A stretch of 64,000 bases of DNA from RUG626 sp051866775. Its GTDB lineage: Bacteria; Bacillota; Clostridia; Oscillospirales; Oscillospiraceae. The notes under the pieces were generated by a model, which saw nothing but the letters and a program-made list of their open reading frames with translations, was not told the origin of the DNA and did not search any database. This document shows, piece by piece, positions 58,357 through 64,000 of the stretch; the stretch's first letter is position 1; each line of letters begins with the position of its first letter. The stretch is taken from positions 1-64,000 of the forward strand of contig JBJDXR010000008.1 in the NCBI GenBank assembly GCA_051866775.1, read 5' to 3'. The translations under genes were made by a program, and so were the position numbers.

Positions 58357-60576
58357 TTATCGCTGCTGCTCGGAGATATAAATGCTTGCGCGGCTCTGGA
58401 TCAGCTTTGCCGTCTCCTCCGCGGTCTTATCCCCCGCGAAGAAGGCCTGAGATTCCTCCATGATAATAGTCAGGATATTAGGGTCAACAGCGTAGACATA
58501 TTTCACATCATCAAGCATTTTTAAGAACCTGTCCGCCTGTTCCTGAGCTATAATCGGTTCCTGCTCTCTGGGGTCGCCCGCCCCTTCATATAACGCGCCG
58601 TCAATATAGTAGCTGCCGGCCTTGTCCGTCGTTATCTCGCTGTCCTCATAAATTTTTCCGGGGTTTTGCAGGATATCAATATTTTCATAAACTGCGCTTT
58701 TTAAAACAGGCGACCAAGACCCGAGCTGCGTGGCACGCTGGGATTTCAGGACGGTTTTTATAAATTCCCATGCCCCCTCCGGGCAGCCGGACTGGGACAA
58801 AATGCCGAACCGCTCATAAAAGTAGACGACAGTGCCATTGCCTCCGTCAGCCGTAGGCCATCCGATTATATTTACATCCGGCCCCATGCGCTCCTCGAGC
58901 TTCGCAAGATCAAGCGGAGAGCTTATTGTCAAATAGCCAAGGCGTGCATCAAGAGCCTCATCCTCCTGAGCCATACTGGAAAGCTCCAATATTTCAATAA
59001 ACTCATCAGTATTGAAGCTGCATGACGCAGCCTCCCAGTCCACAGCATCCGGCAGGTAACAGCGCAGGCAGTTTTTCAAAAAGCTCTCCTGACTGGCGTT
59101 GGCAAGCACTGTCCCGTTGGGCAGAGCCTCAGCCATTGTTTTGTACTCACTGTATGTCCATCCGACACACCCGCTAAGCTCCGGAAGTGACGTGTACCAC
59201 GTCATCAGCATGAAATCTGCCGCCACGGCATAAAGGCCCCCGTTGTTTTCCATTAATTCCGTGAGAACCAGATCATCTGCCTTTAACTCCGCGTCATCCT
59301 CCATAAAGCCGTAAAGGTCATAAAGCCATCCGCTCTCCGCATAGCGCTCCGGTGAAATTCGTCCGTCAAAACAAATGATATCCGGTCCGCTGCCGCTTAT
59401 AATCTGAGTGTTCAGCAGTGTGAGCGCGTCGTAAAAGCTTCTGTCTTCGCAGTAATTTATTGCCTCAACATAATATCTGTCACTTTCGGCGTTGAACTCA
59501 GTAATAGCTGAAGCGTAGTTCATGGAGGCTGCATCTTGAAAAAGGGCAAGCGTTATTGTTTCCTTAGCGGCCTCTGCTGAGTCTGTCTGCGTGAGAATAA
59601 ACAGACTGTAGCTTACGCCAAAGCCGTTGCTCATGCCCGCGCACATATAACTGCCGTCAGACAGTGTAAAAATCTTAAAAACCGTGTTGTTTGCAAGCTT
59701 ATTTTCCGTCCAGCCTGCAATCAGCTCAACACTTCCATCCTCATAGAGCGAGTATATTCCGGAGCTGTCGCAGAGTGTCGCTGCAGCCCCGTTTACTCCG
59801 TCGCATACATAGCTGGTTCCGTCCTTTGCGCCGAAGCTGGGGATCTCGATAAGATCCTCTGAATCTACACTCCCCTTCTCCCTGCTTATCCGGTAAAGCC
59901 TGCTGGGGCCTATCGCCCAGCCGAACACCTCGCCGTCTGAGCCGGTAAACATATTTGAAAAGGCATAGTCGAAGCCTATTTCGGAGACCTCCCCGTCAGG
60001 AGATACCACAGATATGCTGGTGTACCAAAAATGCTCGCTTTCCGTATCGACGCGGCTATAGGTTTCCACATAGGCATAACCGTCGCTGTCAGCCACGACA
60101 CCGGCTCCGGATATATTCTCTTCACCGTTTATTTCGACTGCTAAAAGCTCATCCCATTCATAGGACAGCTTTTTTAGCAACGGAGCCTGAGCATCCTCGA
60201 AGTTTGAGCTTGTTTCAAGCACCCATAGTCCGTCCTCCACCGCGGCAAGCCCTTTTATATAAAAAGGGCTTGCATCATAAACCAGTTCACATTCCGGGTA
60301 TACGGCTGCAACGGCGTGACCATCCTCTGTTGCACAGTAAAATGTTCCGTTGTGCTCTGTAAGGTGAATTGTGCTTACGGCAATTTCCAGCGAGTCAAGT
60401 ATATCCTCGCGCACAAACTTGACGCGTTCTGTCCCCTCCACAATATCTGTGCCAGTTACAGCGCCGCTGTATGAGCCTTCCTCAGCGCCCTCCGGCGCTC
60501 TTCCTGAAGAACAGCCGGTGATGAAAGCGGCAAGCAATATGAGTAAGGCGGTGATTTTCTCTATCTTTTGTCTCAT
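58357..60576 (-). CDS. lipoprotein with propeller-like N-terminus fused to an ABC solute-binding domain
   Basis: A 739-residue lipoprotein (lipobox ITGC, Cys22). Residues about 70-350 hold repeated strands of the type 'SDGYAYV', 'SDGEVFGW', 'EDGSVELI' and 'SDGSYMCAG', suggesting a beta-propeller. Residues about 360-739 look like a family 1 extracellular solute-binding protein (ITLALFQDAASMNYASAITEFN ... GPDIICFDGRISPERYAESGWLYDLYGFM ... GAWEFIKTVL). No permease or ATPase gene is near. A tripled TATAATGTA array overlaps its promoter. The ligand is unknown; carbohydrate is usual for the domain. Confidence 0.78.
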   Translation of the reverse strand: MRQKIEKITALLILLAAFITGCSSGRAPEGAEEGSYSGAVTGTDIVEGTERVKFVREDILDSLEIAVSTIHLTEHNGTFYCATEDGHAVAAVYPECELVYDASPFYIKGLAAVEDGLWVLETSSNFEDAQAPLLKKLSYEWDELLAVEINGEENISGAGVVADSDGYAYVETYSRVDTESEHFWYTSISVVSPDGEVSEIGFDYAFSNMFTGSDGEVFGWAIGPSRLYRISREKGSVDSEDLIEIPSFGAKDGTSYVCDGVNGAAATLCDSSGIYSLYEDGSVELIAGWTENKLANNTVFKIFTLSDGSYMCAGMSNGFGVSYSLFILTQTDSAEAAKETITLALFQDAASMNYASAITEFNAESDRYYVEAINYCEDRSFYDALTLLNTQIISGSGPDIICFDGRISPERYAESGWLYDLYGFMEDDAELKADDLVLTELMENNGGLYAVAADFMLMTWYTSLPELSGCVGWTYSEYKTMAEALPNGTVLANASQESFLKNCLRCYLPDAVDWEAASCSFNTDEFIEILELSSMAQEDEALDARLGYLTISSPLDLAKLEERMGPDVNIIGWPTADGGNGTVVYFYERFGILSQSGCPEGAWEFIKTVLKSQRATQLGSWSPVLKSAVYENIDILQNPGKIYEDSEITTDKAGSYYIDGALYEGAGDPREQEPIIAQEQADRFLKMLDDVKYVYAVDPNILTIIMEESQAFFAGDKTAEETAKLIQSRASIYISEQQR

Positions 60577-60606
60577 GCAGTGATCCTCTTTTTCATGACA
60601 TAGACG

Positions 60607-60652
60607 TATAATGTACTTTTACATTATAATATATAATGTATTTATTTGTCAG
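60607..60652 (-). promoter_or_regulatory. promoter with operator-like TATAATGTA array
   Basis: On the minus strand CTGACA (60647-60652) and TATAAT (60623-60628), spacer 18 bp. TATAATGTA occurs at 60607-60615 and 60632-60640 and its complement at 60620-60628. The last two form a perfect 9-bp inverted repeat covering the -10. Confidence 0.6.
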
Positions 60653-60674
60653 CAGAAATCCTTTGACCGTATAC

Positions 60675-60704
60675 AAAAAAGGACAGCCAATGTCGGCTGT
60701 CCTT
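60675..60704 (-). terminator. terminator of nifS-nadA-nifU
   Basis: 10-bp arms AAGGACAGCC (60679-60688) / GGCTGTCCTT (60695-60704), followed on the minus strand by a run of T. Confidence 0.88.
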
Positions 60705-60727
60705 AGAATTTTATCAATATTTAATGA

Positions 60728-61168
60728 TCAGTGTTCTGCTCCGGCCTTTTCGCAGGTGTCGCAGTGGCCGGTGCAATCGGCGACGTCAAAGGGCGGCTCG
60801 ATACCTTGACGCTTGTAGTAGTCGGCGATGCAGGCCCTTATGCCCTCCTCGGCGAGGACGGAACAGTGGAGCTTCTGAGGGGGCAGACCATCCAAGGCCT
60901 CAGCGACGGCCTTATTAGTAAGCTTAAGGGCCTCCTCAACGGATTTGCCCTTTACAAGCTCAGTGGACATTGAGCTTGTGGCGATGGCGGCGCCGCAGCC
61001 GAAGGTCTTGAAGCTGACCTTCTCTATTATGCCGTTTTCGATCTTCATGTAAATTTTCATGATATCGCCGCAGACGGGGTTGCCCACCTGACCGATGGCG
61101 TTGGCATCGGGAAGCTCGCCCACATTGCGGGGATTTGAAAAATGATCCATAACTTTTTCGGAATACAT
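60728..61168 (-). CDS. nifU: NifU/IscU-like iron-sulfur scaffold protein
   Basis: Scaffold on which Fe-S clusters form. The 146-residue protein has the three scaffold cysteines in GNPVCGD, KTFGCGAAIA and KLHCSVLAEEG. A C-terminal tail ends in CTGHCDTCEKAG, an extra Cys cluster typical of clostridial NifU-like proteins and absent from E. coli IscU. Last gene of the operon with nifS and nadA. Confidence 0.92.
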   Translation of the reverse strand: MYSEKVMDHFSNPRNVGELPDANAIGQVGNPVCGDIMKIYMKIENGIIEKVSFKTFGCGAAIATSSMSTELVKGKSVEEALKLTNKAVAEALDGLPPQKLHCSVLAEEGIRACIADYYKRQGIEPPFDVADCTGHCDTCEKAGAEH

Positions 61169-61181
61169 TTTTATTCTCCTT

Positions 61182-62093
61182 TTACATATTTACCATGCGG
61201 TCAAGACAGGCCCTTGCCGCTTTTAACTCGTCCTCAGGGAGCGTCACCTCGTACTGCTCACTTGCAAGGCAATTAAGAAGTGCCTCGGCGTTTATCTTTT
61301 TCATATTTACGCAGGTGAAGGTGGAGCCGATGCTGTAAATGTTTTTTTGGGGGCACTCCCGGCGCAGACGCTCCACGATCTCGATCTCCGTGCCGATAAG
61401 GACCTCACGGGCGTCGGAAGTCCTGACATAATCGAGAATACCGGAGGTGCTGCCAATGTAGTCGGCATGCTTCAGGACTTCATCGCGGCACTCGGGATGC
61501 GCTGCAAAAACAGCGTCAGGGTGGGCATTTTTTGCGGCAAGGACATCCTTCTCCACGATGCGGTGATGGGTCGGGCAGAAGCCCTTGTGTATATAAAACT
61601 TCTTATCAGGGACATTCGCTGCGGTAAAGTCACCGAGATGCTGGTCGGGTATGAAGATTATCTCATCGTTGGGGAGCGCCTTTGCTATCCTGAGGGCGGA
61701 GGAGGAGGTGCAGCACACGTCGCTGACGGCCTTCACTGCGGCGGAGGAGTTTACATAGCACATAACGGCGGCGTCGGGGTGCTGCTCTTTATATTCAAGT
61801 ACCTGCTCCGGCGTTATCATCTCCGCCATGTAGCAGCCGGCGTCCATGGACGGCAGGAGGACCTTTTTGTTTGGGGAGAGGATCTTTGCGCTCTCACCCA
61901 TGAAGGTAACGCCGCATACGACTATGACATCCGCATCGGCCGTAGCCGCGCGCTTTGCCATTTCAAAAGAGTCGCCTACAACGTCGGCCACATCCTGTAC
62001 CTCTAAGGGTACATAATAGTGAGCGAGGATAATGGCGTTCTTCTCTTTTTTGAGCTTCAGTATTTTTTGCTGTATCTCATTAAAACTTGCCAT
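61182..62093 (-). CDS. nadA: quinolinate synthase A
   Basis: [4Fe-4S] enzyme that condenses iminoaspartate with dihydroxyacetone phosphate in de novo NAD synthesis. The 303-residue protein has three pseudo-repeat domains with cluster cysteines in VVCGVTFMGE / SDVCCTSSSA / RRECPQKN and the substrate residues HYYVPLEVQD near the start. It overlaps nifS by 14 bp. nadB and nadC are not in the window, so the operon is not the usual nadABC set. Confidence 0.95.
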   Translation of the reverse strand: MASFNEIQQKILKLKKEKNAIILAHYYVPLEVQDVADVVGDSFEMAKRAATADADVIVVCGVTFMGESAKILSPNKKVLLPSMDAGCYMAEMITPEQVLEYKEQHPDAAVMCYVNSSAAVKAVSDVCCTSSSALRIAKALPNDEIIFIPDQHLGDFTAANVPDKKFYIHKGFCPTHHRIVEKDVLAAKNAHPDAVFAAHPECRDEVLKHADYIGSTSGILDYVRTSDAREVLIGTEIEIVERLRRECPQKNIYSIGSTFTCVNMKKINAEALLNCLASEQYEVTLPEDELKAARACLDRMVNM

Positions 62094-63261
62094 TTAGCCT
62101 ATCCTCCCAAAGGGGAGACATACTGCGCAGCCTCTCGATTATAGGCGGCAGCGTCTCAATTATATAGTCGATGTCATCATCTGTGGTGGTGTCGCAGATC
62201 GACAGACGCAGTGAGCCGTGGGCCACCTCGTGGGGAAGGCCGATGGCAAGAAGCACATGACTGGGATCAAGCGACGCCGAAGAACAGGCGGAGCCTGACG
62301 AGGCGCAGATGCCCTTGGCATCCAGGGACAGAACGAGAGATTCGCCTTCAACACACTCAAATACGAAGGAGGCGGTGCCGGGGAGCCTGTTTACGGGATC
62401 ACCTGTAAGGCGGGAGTATGGGATTTTTGTAAGCTCCGTTATGAGCCTGTCACGCATCGCTGAAACGCGCTTTGAGCTTTCCTCAAGGTTCTTGACCGCA
62501 TCCTCGAGCGCGGCGGCCATTCCGATTATTTCAGGGACGTTTTCGGTGCCTGAGCGCATGTTCCGCTCCTGCCCGCCGCCGTGGAGAAGCTGGGGAAGCC
62601 TAAGCCCCTTTCGGATATACAGCGCTCCAATGCCCTTTGGACCGTGGAACTTGTGGGCGGACATGGAGAGCATATCGATGTTCATGTCCTTCACATCGAT
62701 GGGGATGTGCCCTGTGGCCTGCACGGCGTCGGTGTGAAACACAATGCCGTGCTCGTGGGCGATGGCGCCTATCTCCTTAACGGGGAGGATCGTGCCGATC
62801 TCGTTATTTGCCATCATTATTGTTATAAGGATCGTGTCCTCGCGGATGGCGCCCTTAAGCTCATCCAGGTCGATGCCGCCGTACTCGTCGGACTTGAGAT
62901 AGGTGACCTCGTAGCCTTTTCTCTTGAGCCATTCAAGGGTGTGGGTTATGGCGTGATGCTCTATTGAGGAGGTAATGATGTGCTTACCCTTTTTCGAGAG
63001 GGCCTCAGCCGTACCCTTGAGCGCCCAGTTGTCGGACTCTGTCCCGCAGCTGGTGAAGTAAATTTCGGCGGGGGCAGCGCCGATGGCCGCGGCGATCTTC
63101 TCGCGAGCCTCATCCAGCCCGCGGTGGGCTGAGCGGCCTACGCTGTAGAGGCTGGAGGGGTTGCCGTAGTTCTCCGTCATATAGGGAAGCATCGCTTCAA
63201 CGGCCGCCTGACTCATGGCGGTAGTGGCGGCGTTGTCTGCATAAACGATTCTGTTTGACAT
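62080..63261 (-). CDS. nifS: cysteine desulfurase (NifS/IscS family)
   Basis: PLP enzyme that takes sulfur from cysteine for Fe-S assembly. The 393-residue protein has YADNAATT, NEIGTILPV, the PLP lysine in SAHKFHGPKG and the active-site Cys in ASSGSACSSASLDPSHVL. It begins the operon nifS-nadA-nifU. Coupling with nadA suggests that sulfur mobilisation serves NadA's cluster, as known for nifS next to nad genes in Bacillus subtilis. Confidence 0.95.
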   Translation of the reverse strand: MSNRIVYADNAATTAMSQAAVEAMLPYMTENYGNPSSLYSVGRSAHRGLDEAREKIAAAIGAAPAEIYFTSCGTESDNWALKGTAEALSKKGKHIITSSIEHHAITHTLEWLKRKGYEVTYLKSDEYGGIDLDELKGAIREDTILITIMMANNEIGTILPVKEIGAIAHEHGIVFHTDAVQATGHIPIDVKDMNIDMLSMSAHKFHGPKGIGALYIRKGLRLPQLLHGGGQERNMRSGTENVPEIIGMAAALEDAVKNLEESSKRVSAMRDRLITELTKIPYSRLTGDPVNRLPGTASFVFECVEGESLVLSLDAKGICASSGSACSSASLDPSHVLLAIGLPHEVAHGSLRLSICDTTTDDDIDYIIETLPPIIERLRSMSPLWEDRLNGKF

Positions 63262-63299
63262 TTTTCCTTCGCTCCAATTAATATAGTTAGCTTAAGGTA

Positions 63300-63328
63300 A
63301 ATTTACACCACGGTGGGCTGTTTGTCAA
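63300..63328 (-). promoter_or_regulatory. promoter of nifS-nadA-nifU
   Basis: On the minus strand TTGACA (63323-63328) and TAAATT (63300-63305), spacer 17 bp. The spacer contains the near-palindrome CCACGGTGG, a possible operator. Confidence 0.7.
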
Positions 63329-63436
63329 TAATTCCGAAAAATATTTCCCACCGGATTAGTAGGTTTTTTGAAAGTGTATAGACCCGCGCCAAAGCCTGGT
63401 ATAGGCAAATACCAAAGTTTTGTGATGAAGCTATAG

Positions 63437-63465
63437 TTGCTATTGAACAAGCTTCGTGATAAAAT
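63437..63465 (+). promoter_or_regulatory. putative promoter of rex
   Basis: TTGCTA (63437-63442) and TAAAAT (63460-63465), spacer 17 bp. A 15-bp imperfect inverted repeat (63418-63432 / 63450-63464) surrounds the -35. Confidence 0.5.
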
Positions 63466-63534
63466 GATACAAAATAGGCGTATCATGGGCAGCGCTGCCT
63501 GTGATCTTGCAACATATAGTGAGGAAGAAAAGCA

Positions 63535-64000
63535 ATGAAATATAAGGTTTCGGCAAATGTTATAAAACGGCTGCCGCGTTATGTCCGCAGACTGGACTGG
63601 CTCACCGCGGAAAAGATTGAGAAGGTCTCCTCAAGCGATCTGGGACGACAGCTGGGGCTGACGGCTTCGCAGATACGTCAGGATTTTAATTGCTTCGGCG
63701 GCTTTGGCCAGCAGGGCTATGGATACAACGTGCATCAGCTGCGCAGCGGGATAGCGGGGGTTCTCGGCATGGAGCAGACCCTTACGGCCATAGTGATCGG
63801 AGCCGGAAATCTGGGCCATGCACTTATAGCAAACTTCCACTTTGACGAGTGCGGAGTTGAGCTTAAGGCGGCCTTTGACAATGCGGCAGGGCTAATAGGC
63901 ACAAGTATTGCCGCCACACCCGTTCTTGATGTGGCTGGGCTTGAGGATTATCTTAAGGAGAATAAAACTGATGTGGCGGTATTGACCCTCCCGAAAATCC
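63535..64000 (+). CDS. rex: redox-sensing transcriptional repressor Rex (C-terminus cut by window edge)
   Basis: The first 155 residues are visible. An N-terminal winged helix (SDLGRQLGLTASQIRQDFNCFGGFGQQGYGYNV) binds operators. A Rossmann fold starts at AIVIGAGNLGHAL and senses the NADH/NAD+ ratio. Rex represses fermentation and NAD-related genes in Gram-positive bacteria when NADH is low. It is divergent from the NAD- and Fe-S-related nifS operon. GAGGAAG lies upstream of the ATG. Confidence 0.92.
   Translation, partial: MKYKVSANVIKRLPRYVRRLDWLTAEKIEKVSSSDLGRQLGLTASQIRQDFNCFGGFGQQGYGYNVHQLRSGIAGVLGMEQTLTAIVIGAGNLGHALIANFHFDECGVELKAAFDNAAGLIGTSIAATPVLDVAGLEDYLKENKTDVAVLTLPKI

Overview
The window is a chromosomal segment around the replication origin of an endospore-forming, anaerobic member of the Bacillota. 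The best guess is a Clostridia/Oscillospirales-like lineage; the order is inferred from general similarity, not tested. Sporulation and germination genes (gpr, a gerKA-gerKC-gerKB receptor operon, a SleB-type cortex hydrolase), a Na+-pumping decarboxylase operon, Rex and ferritin-like proteins support this. Coding density is high. I see no rRNA, tRNA, CRISPR array, prophage or insertion sequence.

Layout. 0-9 kb (minus strand): truncated LTA-synthase-like gene, glyS, a HAD phosphatase, the SleB-like hydrolase, the gerK operon and a ROK-like regulator. 9-18.7 kb (minus): mfd, rsmG, mscL, serS, a membrane coiled-coil protein, parB, parA with two perfect parS sites upstream, and gpr. 18.8-25.4 kb (mixed): rpsT, a metallophosphoesterase, a guanine-riboswitch-controlled purine permease divergent from a phosphoribosyltransferase, an MBL hydrolase, tadA, mntP and a CBS protein. 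25.4-31.3 kb (minus): oadA-oadG-biotin carrier-oadB, dapA-dapB, rnhA. 31.4-40.4 kb (minus): the origin cluster dnaA-dnaN-yaaA-recF-remB-gyrB-gyrA, with DnaA-box-like sequences between dnaA and dnaN. 40.6-41.8 kb: a secreted trigger-factor-like lipoprotein. 42-56 kb (plus): secA, pgeF, an oligopeptide-type binding lipoprotein, cdd, an ECF sigma/DUF4179 pair, yfbR, an ACT-DUF711 pair, a TPP-riboswitch thiamine-precursor ABC operon and a ferritin-like gene. 56-64 kb: a nucleotidyltransferase with prmA, a second small helical protein, a large propeller/binding-protein lipoprotein, the nifS-nadA-nifU operon and divergent, truncated rex.

Gene orientation switches from minus to plus between dnaA/tig-like and secA, as expected for leading-strand bias at a bidirectional origin near 39-41 kb. 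The rpmH-rnpA-yidC-jag-mnmE-mnmG block often found beside dnaA is absent here, and rsmG-parA-parB lie about 22 kb away.

Most of the window is conserved housekeeping. No large unknown system is evident. The least explained elements are regulatory and structural: helically phased GGCGCA repeats and an inverted repeat before the ferritin-like gene, a triple TATAATGTA operator-like array, a Shine-Dalgarno-sequestering hairpin before the CBS gene, a perfect 23-bp hairpin, and a structured 180-bp leader before mfd. Unusual proteins are the extracytoplasmic trigger-factor homologue and the propeller/solute-binding fusion.
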